A DNA stretch of 8,314 nt, taken from the NCBI GenBank assembly GCA_030672555.1, contig DAOVGD010000156.1:1-8314 (forward strand). The letters run 5' to 3'. Every line of letters begins with the position of its first letter. Position 1 is the first letter of the stretch. The notes below the pieces were generated by a model that had not been told where the DNA came from, searched no databases, and saw nothing but the letters and a program-made list of their open reading frames with translations. The position numbers and the translations under genes are program-made. The DNA comes from Desulfobacterales bacterium. Lineage in GTDB: Bacteria > Desulfobacterota > Desulfobacteria > Desulfobacterales > C00003106. Of the stretch, positions 1 through 5,452 are shown in pieces.

Positions 1-2129
1 GTTGTCATTCCAACACCGTTAAGAGGAAATATCTCTGTTATTTTTGGTGCTTTCTCATAAAGTTTAAGATATCTTTCATCTCTCGGAATGAAAAAATAAA
101 ATTCAGATTTTGGCGACAATCTTTTCCATTTCGTTGTTGTCATGTCGTTTTTCAAAAGCAAATCGTATTTTTTCTTTCTTATCCCCCATACTTCCGAATG
201 ATGAACTTTTCTATTTTTCTTTTCACCTGTCTGCGTGCGGGCACGCACAGGCAGGCCTTTTTCCTTTATGAACAGCGCAATAGCTGTCCCTTGCCGAATA
301 TCAAACACGCTTTCAGCTTTTGAGCCATCAGGACACCGCTCTTTTTTTAAGCTGTTCCCATGCAAATCCAGGATGTAGATGTCATTAAAACTGTTCATTA
401 GAGACTGGCGCATCCCTCTAAAGGTCGGGTTATCGAGATAGCTGTGATTGGTGATAAAACCTAAAACGCCCTCTCCTGCCTGATCTATTTTCCACTGGGC
501 AAAACGGATAAATTTAACATAGTCATCCTGCAACCATTTTGGGTTCTTCTCTCCAAGCGGCTTTCCATCAACCTGATAGTACCCGTTATCTCTGACGCCA
601 TTTTCATGGATATATCCCTTTTTCAATAAGTCATCTATCCATTTCCCCCGGTTTGCCGAATGCCCGGAATATGGCGGATTGCCCAGTATCACCAGAATGG
701 GTTGTTCTTTTTTAACTCGTCCGGCTAAATGTGATTCTTCGGAAAGGGACGCCGTGCCCAGCAGTTCCGATTGCTCAAGATCTTCCATTTCCAGCGTACT
801 TGTGAGATAGAGTTTGAACCTGTCGTCTTGTTTGAGACTGTGGCCAAGTTCTTCCAAAAGGAATGACATTTTCAAGTGCCCTACAGCATACGGTGCCATC
901 ATTAATTCAAAGGCATAGAAATTTTCAAGGATGTGCCCTTCGATAAATTTTTCTTTTCCGCCTTCGCCGTATTTAGAGACAAATTCTTCTGCCGCCAGCT
1001 TTGCCGCTTCCGCTAAGAAGGTCAAAGTACCTGCTGCCGGGTCTAAGACCGTCACGGTGTCATTTGCGATGCCATCTGATCTGCCAAAGCGATCTTTTAA
1101 GATATGGTGGAGAGAACGGACGATATAGGAAACAACAGGTTCCGGGGTATAATAAACGCCCCGTTTTTCTCTTGTTTTGGGATCATATTCCGCTAAAAAG
1201 GTCTCATAAAAATGGACGATCGGATCTTTTCCTTTGCCTTCGCGGAAGTAGTGATGAAGCAGTTTTTTGACATCCGTTACCGCCAGGACCTCCGCAATAT
1301 CGTCGATGATCCACTCCATTTGAAGCGGCACATCTCCAAAAGAAATAAACTTGAAAACATCTCTTAAGATGCCAATGGTACGCGGAATATTGTCGTAGGC
1401 AAGTTTCCGGTTGAACCCGTTTTTTGAGCGGGTACGGGCGGCAAAAAGCCCGTAAGTGATCGTCTGAGAGTAGAGATCGGCAAAATCCTCTTTTGAAAGT
1501 CCCTTGATGAGAAACTGTCTGAATGCTTCGTAGAATCCCAGGATAAAACCTCGTCCTCTACCTTCTTCCTCCTTTAATTCTTCGGCAACGACCTCATCTT
1601 TCAAGAATCTCGTCCGCTTTGCCAGCTCAATTGCCAGAGCTTTTGAATCATACACCTTTGGCAGGGAGAACGAAAAAAATCTTTCGAGCAGTTTGAAAAA
1701 GTCGGGTTCTTTTTCAACCGGTGGAACAGTTTGAAGTTGAAAGACAATATAAGGCCTGGCAATTGAAACTTTGTCAATCAGCACACCGTTGCGGTAAAGT
1801 CTGAACTCAAAAAAGTTCGTTAATATCAGGTTCGGGAATGTGTGCCGATAACGTGTTAACTGCTCTGAATCTTCTATTCGATCTAAATCTTGAACGGTTG
1901 GCGCTTTCGCCTCAATATAGCCAACGATATGTTGTTTTCCGTCCCAGACTCTAAAATCGGGATTGCCGGCTTCGGTCTTTTTGGGGAGCGGGGTGATGTG
2001 AATATTTTTCTTATTCGAGGATCGTGCAAAATCTTTTAACAACCCGTCAAGGGTCGGATAGTAACTTTCTTCTCGAGCATCTCCTTGATTGGCAGGTTCA
2101 AATATCTTTTTCAAATACGACTTGAGCAT
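1..2129 (-). CDS. Single-chain type IIG/ISP-like restriction-modification enzyme (3' end beyond window)
   Basis: A fused nuclease and N6-adenine DNA methyltransferase that would modify and cut at one recognition site. The reverse strand is open from ATG at 2129 to the left edge: 709 codons, C-terminus missing. Residues 22-75 hold a PD-(D/E)xK-type nuclease signature (P57-D58, then E73-A-K75 in GYIEAKAP). About 250 mostly helical residues follow. The methyltransferase begins near GVYYTPEPVV (324-333). Motif I is DPAAGTLTFL (363-372) in place of the commoner DPACGSGTFL, and motif IV is NPPY (484-487) in NPPYSGHSANRG. GFITNHSYLDNPTFRGMRQ (557-575) and LDLHGNSLKK are typical of type ISP/IIG proteins. 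The nuclease-to-methyltransferase spacer shows no Walker A, so the helicase of true type ISP enzymes (LlaGI, LlaBIII) seems absent; this favours type IIG. GAGGAAG lies 5-11 bases upstream of the ATG. The target-recognition domain is mostly off the edge, so the site cannot be predicted. Confidence 0.88.
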   Translation of the reverse strand, partial: MLKSYLKKIFEPANQGDAREESYYPTLDGLLKDFARSSNKKNIHITPLPKKTEAGNPDFRVWDGKQHIVGYIEAKAPTVQDLDRIEDSEQLTRYRHTFPNLILTNFFEFRLYRNGVLIDKVSIARPYIVFQLQTVPPVEKEPDFFKLLERFFSFSLPKVYDSKALAIELAKRTRFLKDEVVAEELKEEEGRGRGFILGFYEAFRQFLIKGLSKEDFADLYSQTITYGLFAARTRSKNGFNRKLAYDNIPRTIGILRDVFKFISFGDVPLQMEWIIDDIAEVLAVTDVKKLLHHYFREGKGKDPIVHFYETFLAEYDPKTREKRGVYYTPEPVVSYIVRSLHHILKDRFGRSDGIANDTVTVLDPAAGTLTFLAEAAKLAAEEFVSKYGEGGKEKFIEGHILENFYAFELMMAPYAVGHLKMSFLLEELGHSLKQDDRFKLYLTSTLEMEDLEQSELLGTASLSEESHLAGRVKKEQPILVILGNPPYSGHSANRGKWIDDLLKKGYIHENGVRDNGYYQVDGKPLGEKNPKWLQDDYVKFIRFAQWKIDQAGEGVLGFITNHSYLDNPTFRGMRQSLMNSFNDIYILDLHGNSLKKERCPDGSKAESVFDIRQGTAIALFIKEKGLPVRARTQTGEKKNRKVHHSEVWGIRKKKYDLLLKNDMTTTKWKRLSPKSEFYFFIPRDERYLKLYEKAPKITEIFPLNGVGMT
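224..257. repeat. Small palindromic element inserted in frame in the restriction-modification gene
   Basis: An imperfect GC-rich palindrome, much richer in GC than the surrounding gene. Perfect 7-base arms TGCGTGC (232-238) and GCACGCA (241-247) flank a GG centre, with outer arms CCTG (226-229) and CAGG (252-255). On the coding (minus) strand it reads in frame as residues 625-635, GLPVRARTQTG, in a lysine-rich loop between IALFIKEKG and the KVHHSEVWG segment. It looks like a short mobile or repeated palindrome tolerated inside a coding region, in the manner of the Rickettsia palindromic elements. That comparison is inference; only one copy is visible here. Confidence 0.6.
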
Positions 2130-2210
2130 TCACTTCCTCATAATCAAAAATCGGGCTTTTTTCCCATCGAGAAAATAGATTTCATAGATCTCGCCAAGTT
2201 TTTGAAACAC
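2130..2210 (-). other. 26-codon open frame abutting the restriction-modification start
   Basis: On the minus strand a GTG at 2210 opens a 26-residue frame containing LGEIYEIYFLDGKKARFLI, ending in TGA at 2132-2130, immediately next to the ATG of the restriction-modification gene. An in-frame TAA lies two codons before the GTG. The zero-base junction and protein-like composition suggest the tail of a formerly longer, translationally coupled upstream gene, or a leader peptide. No start-proximal Shine-Dalgarno was recognised and no family is assigned. Confidence 0.25.
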
Positions 2211-2309
2211 CCCTTAAATCGATTGCTTATGAATTAACCTCTATATCATAACCTATTAATTTGCAAGAAATAATAGACTTAGATTGAGATGACCAGGATT
2301 GGGACTGAC

Positions 2310-2445
2310 AATCAGTTGCCTGACGTTGGGATTTAATCTCATGGCATCCTTTCAATGTTGCATGATAGGGAAGGTTGAGAAGTGGTTCGAATTGAAGGTA
2401 CCAAAAAGATATCAAAACTTTTCTTGGGTGGAGTGTTACGTATAC
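2310..2445 (+). repeat. Left copy of a diverged inverted repeat flanking the BRO-N-like gene
   Basis: This segment matches the reverse complement of 3825-3963 at roughly four positions in five by eye, with one 1-base and one roughly 3-base indel. Shared blocks include GGATTTAATCT, TGGTTCGAATTGAAGGTA and TGTTACGTATA. Most differences in the first 35 bases are silent if read as ISCLTLGFNL (here) against ISYLTLGFNL (right copy). After an ATG at 2362 both copies read MI(G/R)KVEKWFELKV. The repeat therefore looks like two decayed copies of the junction between two overlapping short genes. In this copy a one-base insertion joins the two frames. Confidence 0.7.
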
Positions 2446-2656
2446 ATAAATCATATCTGTAACCGAGGTCTTTAGATAGCTTCCCTAAGTACTGGCAAGA
2501 TATCAATAACCGGATTTTGCCTGAATACAGTCTCGATGATGGTAAGGAATCTGCCATAACTTTCAGGGGTGCGTCAGCCTTGTTGACGGTCAGGTAACAA
2601 ACATCCAGAACGTGGGAGACAATTTGACGTGTCGCTACCTATCCATCCGGCGTGTT
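2446..2656. other. Non-coding stretch with no recognised gene
   Basis: No convincing reading frame on either strand: the short frames here lack ribosome binding sites and protein-like composition. One weak hairpin, CGTCA (2572-2576) with TGACG (2584-2588), is the only structure seen. The stretch separates the left repeat copy from the hairpin and terminator that follow. Confidence 0.5.
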
Positions 2657-2690
2657 GTTCTTAATACAATCAATTTGCTGATTGAAGAAC
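2657..2690 (+). other. Two-part hairpin upstream of the terminator
   Basis: GTTCTT (2657-2662) pairs with AAGAAC (2685-2690), and CAATCA (2667-2672) with TGATTG (2679-2684). The loop is ATTTGC and a four-base AATA bulge lies on the 5' side. That gives 12 perfect base pairs placed seven bases before a GC-rich terminator. This could be the 3' part of a small RNA or a leader structure; no known RNA family was recognised. Confidence 0.45.
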
Positions 2691-2697
2691 CCTTTCA

Positions 2698-2727
2698 CCC
2701 CTCCCAATGGGGATGGGGGGCTTTTTT
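2698..2727 (+). terminator. Rho-independent terminator-like hairpin
   Basis: CCCCTCCC (2698-2705) pairs with GGGATGGGG (2710-2718), with a single bulged T and an AATG loop. GGC and six Ts (2722-2727) follow. The orientation is for rightward transcription, yet no plus-strand gene lies upstream in the window. It therefore ends either an untranslated RNA, a decayed gene represented by the left repeat, or a leader of the downstream gene. Confidence 0.65.
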
Positions 2728-2738
2728 GTGTTCTGATA

Positions 2739-2784
2739 TTGACTAGTTAGATCATTTGCTGTACAGGGTACAGACCTGTTTATC
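2739..2784 (+). promoter_or_regulatory. Candidate promoter and operator palindrome of the BRO-N-like gene
   Basis: TTGACT (2739-2744) is a good -35 candidate. The matching -10 at 17 bases, TACAGG (2762-2767), is poor. An alternative pair is TTGCTG (2756-2761) with TTTATC (2779-2784). Over this region lies CTGTACAGGGTACAG (2759-2773), a perfect six-base inverted repeat around AGG. It overlaps a second dyad, ACAGG (2763-2767) with CCTGT (2775-2779). The position is that of a repressor site. The CTGT-N7-ACAG layout is one base short of the enterobacterial LexA box, so a LexA identity is not claimed. Confidence 0.4.
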
Positions 2785-2814
2785 CCTCACTCTTGCCACT
2801 CGGAGGAACATATC

Positions 2815-3774
2815 ATGCCAAAACCCCAAGCCATCGTCCAGACGATCAAATCGCTTGTGAAAAGATTCGTAGCTGTGCTGGTGTTATGTGTGACAGTGGG
2901 CTCGGTATTGGGATTCTGGGACATATTGGGAAGAGAACTTTATGAGATACACATAAAAGAGAGGTTCAGGCCCGCTGTTGTTCCACATCCGAATGTGCTC
3001 AGGTTTGACAGGCACTACAACTACGGGGAAACGCTTTTATTTGTATCAAATCGCTCTCAAGAAACCCACTTCAATATCCAAATCTATGTGCTCACAGGAG
3101 GGCTGAAGAAGGAATTCGAGCGCGTAGAGTTAGAGCTTCCAAGGCCCGCAGAAAAACCTCTGTTTCAAGCGAAAGACGAAAAAAAGACTGTGATGGCTCT
3201 GTTCAAGACTCACAACTTTCTTTTTCCTGGTGGGACCTGGCAATTCTCCGACACGAAGGAAGAGTTCGTCCCCGCAAGAATCGGTAAACTCTCACCGGGA
3301 GAAGCCAAACCTTTGCTGGTCAGGTTTAAGTCTGTTGGCAAGATTGCCCCTAAACCCGATCAAGAATGGCTGGAACTTCCTGTGGAGGTAAGTAGAACCG
3401 AGGGCATAGCCGTCTACTTGCAGAGAGAGGAGTTGCCCTATAGATATATCCAACCGAGCGAGCACTCCTCAGTGACGTACCAAGGCAATCCCTTGACCCT
3501 AATCAGGGATGACCAGGGGAATGCTTGGTTCTTAGTCCCCCAAATATGCTGGCTCATGGGAATCACAGACATACAAAAGGCCATTGACACTGTTTACTAT
3601 GAGAGCAAGTCAAAAATAATTGTCAAACTTGTTGACCAAACAGAGGAGAAACACTTTGTAATTTCCGCATACGGTGTGGGTCAACTTGCAGCCAAATGGG
3701 ACAACCCAAAGGCGAGGGCTCTTAACCAGTTTGTTGTAAATAACGTAAAAAGGCAGAGTAGAGATCCAAAATAG
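2815..3774 (+). CDS. Membrane-anchored protein with C-terminal BRO-N-like domain
   Basis: Function unknown. The 319-residue product starts at an ATG preceded by GGAGGAA (2802-2808) six bases upstream, a strong ribosome site. A basic N-terminus (K12, K16, R17) leads into one hydrophobic segment at about 18-36 (FVAVLVLCVTVGSVLGFW). Residues 60-205 alternate hydrophobic and polar residues (for example TLLFVSNRSQ at 73-82) and look beta-rich; no family was recognised. Residues 219-312 resemble the BRO-N domain of phage antirepressors and baculovirus BRO proteins: VTYQGNPLTLI, a WFLVPQICWLMGI segment (238-250), then HFVISAYGVGQLAAKWDNPKA (280-300) and a final helix. BRO-N domains generally bind DNA and lie at the N-terminus of soluble proteins, so this C-terminal, membrane-linked placement is odd. 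Charges flanking the segment are balanced, so topology is uncertain. It stands alone between two inverted repeats. The domain call rests on pattern memory, not a search. Confidence 0.75.
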   Translation: MPKPQAIVQTIKSLVKRFVAVLVLCVTVGSVLGFWDILGRELYEIHIKERFRPAVVPHPNVLRFDRHYNYGETLLFVSNRSQETHFNIQIYVLTGGLKKEFERVELELPRPAEKPLFQAKDEKKTVMALFKTHNFLFPGGTWQFSDTKEEFVPARIGKLSPGEAKPLLVRFKSVGKIAPKPDQEWLELPVEVSRTEGIAVYLQREELPYRYIQPSEHSSVTYQGNPLTLIRDDQGNAWFLVPQICWLMGITDIQKAIDTVYYESKSKIIVKLVDQTEEKHFVISAYGVGQLAAKWDNPKARALNQFVVNNVKRQSRDPK

Positions 3775-3810
3775 CTGTTGCAACTCGTGGCTGAAGCCAT
3801 CCGACTTGGA

Positions 3811-3835
3811 TTACGTATACCTGCTATATACGTAA
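3811..3835. repeat. Hyphenated palindrome with 9-base arms
   Basis: TTACGTATA (3811-3819) and TATACGTAA (3827-3835) form a perfect inverted repeat around a seven-base centre, 37 bases after the stop of the BRO-N-like gene. It overlaps the outer end of the right repeat copy. The left repeat ends in the same TTACGTATAC core (2436-2445) but lacks the second arm. No T-run follows, so it is not a normal terminator. A protein-binding or recombination site is possible. Confidence 0.5.
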
Positions 3836-3963
3836 CACACCGCCCTCCAAGAAATATTTATATATCATTTTGATACCTTCAATTCGAACCATTTCTCAAC
3901 TTTCCTTATCATAAAGCATCGAAAGGGTGCCGCAGATTAAATCCGAGCGTCAGGTAGCTGATT
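3825..3963 (-). repeat. Right copy of the inverted repeat flanking the BRO-N-like gene
   Basis: The reverse complement of this segment aligns with 2310-2445. On the minus strand a reading frame ends here with RISYLTLGFNLRHPFDAL (stop at 3909-3911). Its TGA overlaps an ATG that opens MIRKVEKWFELKVSK before a stop. An ATGA overlap like this is typical of coupled genes, so the repeat probably derives from a decayed two-gene unit. The two copies face each other across the BRO-N-like gene, about 1.4 kb apart. Confidence 0.7.
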
Positions 3964-4142
3964 CTTTTTCCTGCTAATGCGGACGCCGCAGGAGGGATGT
4001 CCAAGACATTCATAAAATTATAAAAAGTAGTGTTCATCGATGCGGGATCACGTGACATCAAGTTGAGATATCCATAAGAAATGGGGTACAATTTGACATA
4101 ACTGCGAAATGGTACTAAAGAAATTAGCCCTATCTTGCTCAT
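3909..4142 (-). pseudogene. Possible remnant of an unrecognised gene, 3' part
   Basis: A 77-codon minus-strand frame whose last half, from about MSRDPASMNTTFYNFMNVLD to HPFDAL, has protein-like composition. Its final ten or so residues are conserved, mostly through silent changes, in the left repeat copy. Its 5' part runs back through the promoter-like boxes of the AbiE locus and has no visible ribosome site, so it is probably a fragment rather than an intact gene. No family is assigned. Confidence 0.3.
4093..4121 (+). promoter_or_regulatory. Upstream promoter-like box, similar to the AbiE promoter
   Basis: TTGACA (4093-4098), a 17-base spacer and TAAAGA (4116-4121). The spacer contains CTGCGAAATGGT. 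The box at 4168-4196 has ATGCGAAATAGT at the same place in its spacer, and the two -35 boxes lie 75 bases apart. This may be a duplicated promoter and operator, or a second AbiEi binding site. The -10 is weak. Confidence 0.4.
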
Positions 4143-4167
4143 TTGTCAAAAAACCTGCGGCAACTAC

Positions 4168-4207
4168 TTGACAAAAATGCGAAATAGTTGTAAATTATTT
4201 ATAACTA
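4168..4207 (+). promoter_or_regulatory. Promoter of the AbiE operon with overlapping dyad operator
   Basis: A consensus TTGACA (4168-4173), a 17-base spacer and TAAATT (4191-4196) place transcription start near 4203, some 34 bases before the abiEi ATG. Overlapping the -10 is a dyad: TAGTTGTAAA (4185-4194) and TTTATAACTA (4198-4207), nine of ten positions paired around TTA. AbiEi antitoxins characterised elsewhere bind inverted repeats in their own promoter and repress it. This dyad is the natural candidate for such autoregulation. Confidence 0.65.
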
Positions 4208-4236
4208 AGTCGACCGAAAGTCAAAAGGACTGGATT

Positions 4237-5043
4237 ATGAAGTTGATCGAGTTTCTATCACAACACGATGTGTTCACGGTAGAGGAGTTGGATTTTTTTC
4301 TTTCTGAGAAAGGTTCCGGCAAGCCGAATACCCGGAAAGCGCTTCTGACATACTATCGAAAACAAGGCCGAATAGTACCTGTTCGACGCGGATTGTATGC
4401 AGTTGTCCCTTTTGGCTCTTCTCCTGATTCAAGCCCGGTTGATCCGTATCTTTTGGCCGCAAAAATGACCAAAGATGCCGTTCTTGCATACCATACCGCT
4501 CTGGAATTCCACGGAAAAGCATACTCGGTTTACACAAGGCTGCACTACTTGACCGCCCGAAAGTCTCTCCCGGTCAAGTTTCGGTCTTATGAAATCAGAG
4601 GGGTGCCCGTGCCGCAATCACTTCGTGCTAAAGGCAAGGAGACGTTTGGTGTCGCCCGTCACAAGCGTTCCGGAGTAGAGCTACGTGTAACCAGCCTTGA
4701 AAGAACCCTTGTCGATGTGCTGGATCGGCCGGAACTGACCGGGAGTTGGGAAGAGATATGGCGGTCCCTTGAATCGGTCGAGTTTTTCGACATAGACCAA
4801 GTGGTCGAGTATAGCTTGCTTTTGGAAAACGCGACCACCGCCGCAAAAGTTGGGTTTTTCCTGGAACAGCATAAGGAAGCCCTGATGGTTGATGATGTCC
4901 ACCTGAAACCTTTATGTAAGTTGCGTCCCCGGCAACCCCATTATCTGATACGCGGAAAGCGCAAAGGTGGCCGGTGGGTCAAGGAATGGAACTTGATGGT
5001 GCCGGACGAAATACTGAATCAATCCTGGGGAGAAGTGTTGTGA
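4237..5043 (+). CDS. abiEi: AbiEi-family antitoxin and autorepressor (type IV toxin-antitoxin)
   Basis: Antitoxin of the AbiE system: it represses its own operon and counters the nucleotidyltransferase toxin without forming a stable complex (known for the family). The start is placed at ATG 4237. It has AAGGA seven bases upstream and lies just downstream of the consensus promoter, whereas a frame opened further upstream would contain that promoter. The product is 268 residues, a normal length. The N-terminal winged helix spans about 1-60 (FTVEELDFFL, then the wing RRGLYAVVP at 50-58). The C-terminal AbiEi_C-like part contains AVLAYHTALEFHGKAYSVYT (81-100), HYLTARK, VTSLERTLVDVLDRPELTGS (151-170) and a final basic stretch. 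The stop overlaps the toxin's GTG start by four bases (GTGA), so the genes are translationally coupled. The gene appears intact although its partner is truncated. Confidence 0.9.
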   Translation: MKLIEFLSQHDVFTVEELDFFLSEKGSGKPNTRKALLTYYRKQGRIVPVRRGLYAVVPFGSSPDSSPVDPYLLAAKMTKDAVLAYHTALEFHGKAYSVYTRLHYLTARKSLPVKFRSYEIRGVPVPQSLRAKGKETFGVARHKRSGVELRVTSLERTLVDVLDRPELTGSWEEIWRSLESVEFFDIDQVVEYSLLLENATTAAKVGFFLEQHKEALMVDDVHLKPLCKLRPRQPHYLIRGKRKGGRWVKEWNLMVPDEILNQSWGEVL

Positions 5044-5384
5044 TATTTTCACCATCAGAGATTTTACCGGTTGCGGAATCAACTGGCTTCAGAGCCGATG
5101 TGATCGAAAAAGTGCTCCACCTGCTAAACATTCTGAACACATTGAATTCGCATCCTTTTCTCAAAGGGAAACTGGCTCTGAAAGGTGGTTCTGCACTAAA
5201 CTTGTTCGTGTTCAACATTCCCCGGCTGTCGGTTGATATTGATCTCAACTATATTGACGCGGTCGAACGTGAGGAGATGCTGGCGGATCGCCCCAAAGTC
5301 GAACAGGGAGTTCAGGCGGTGTTTTCCAGAGAAGGATTTACTGTCAAGAGAATACCGATTGAGCACTTCGGTGTCGGAGGGTGA
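5040..5384 (+). pseudogene. abiEii: Truncated AbiEii-type nucleotidyltransferase toxin
   Basis: Toxin half of the AbiE pair. Family members are DUF1814/MNT-fold nucleotidyltransferases of about 300 residues that modify RNA to arrest growth. Translation most plausibly starts at GTG 5040, overlapping the antitoxin stop, and gives IFSPSEILPVAESTGFRAD at residues 2-20. Motif I is present (ALKGGSALNLFVF, GGS at 49-51), as is the paired-aspartate motif (SVDIDLNY, D66 and D68). The frame stops at TGA 5382-5384 after 114 residues, just before the GGKWRL-type segment expected next. The later catalytic motifs and the C-terminal helical domain are not found in any frame before dinG, only 68 bases on. 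This is a 3' deletion rather than a single frameshift. The product is probably inactive, though a stable fragment cannot be excluded. Confidence 0.85.
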
Positions 5385-5452
5385 ACCGCACTTCATTGCC
5401 TAAAAACAGGCATATTTACATACCTCTCTTTTTTTGATACCTTCCTCACGAA
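5385..5452. other. Junction between the broken toxin gene and dinG
   Basis: A 68-base gap with a weak hairpin, TGCCT (5397-5401) with AGGCA (5408-5412), and a run of seven Ts (5429-5435). TTTTGATACCTTC (5432-5444) is identical to 3868-3880 inside the right inverted-repeat copy. An ATATTTA lies upstream in both (5412-5418 here). This may be a third repeat fragment at the deletion boundary. No clear dinG promoter was identified. Confidence 0.4.

Noticed and set aside
931..1270. Two plus-strand open frames
   Set aside because: Both are antisense to the methyltransferase domain, including motif I, of the minus-strand restriction-modification gene.
2227..2557. Two minus-strand open frames of 72-75 codons between the first two genes
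   Set aside because: They overlap each other in different frames and run antisense to the left repeat copy. They have no ribosome sites and no recognisable protein character.
2759..2774. LexA box
   Set aside because: The spacing is CTGT-N7-ACAG, one base short of the enterobacterial site, and the LexA motif varies between lineages. It is reported only as an unidentified palindrome.
3788..3799. Short hairpin TGGC/GCCA after the BRO-N-like gene as a terminator
   Set aside because: The stem is only four bases and no T-run follows.
4135..4236. N-terminal extension of abiEi from an upstream TTG
   Set aside because: The extension contains the consensus promoter and dyad and has no ribosome site. 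The ATG at 4237 has a well-spaced AAGGA and begins a typical AbiEi N-terminus.
4974..5039. Extended start for the truncated toxin
   Set aside because: The extra residues overlap the antitoxin coding sequence. The IFSPSEIL start after the GTG at 5040 matches the family and gives the usual four-base overlap.
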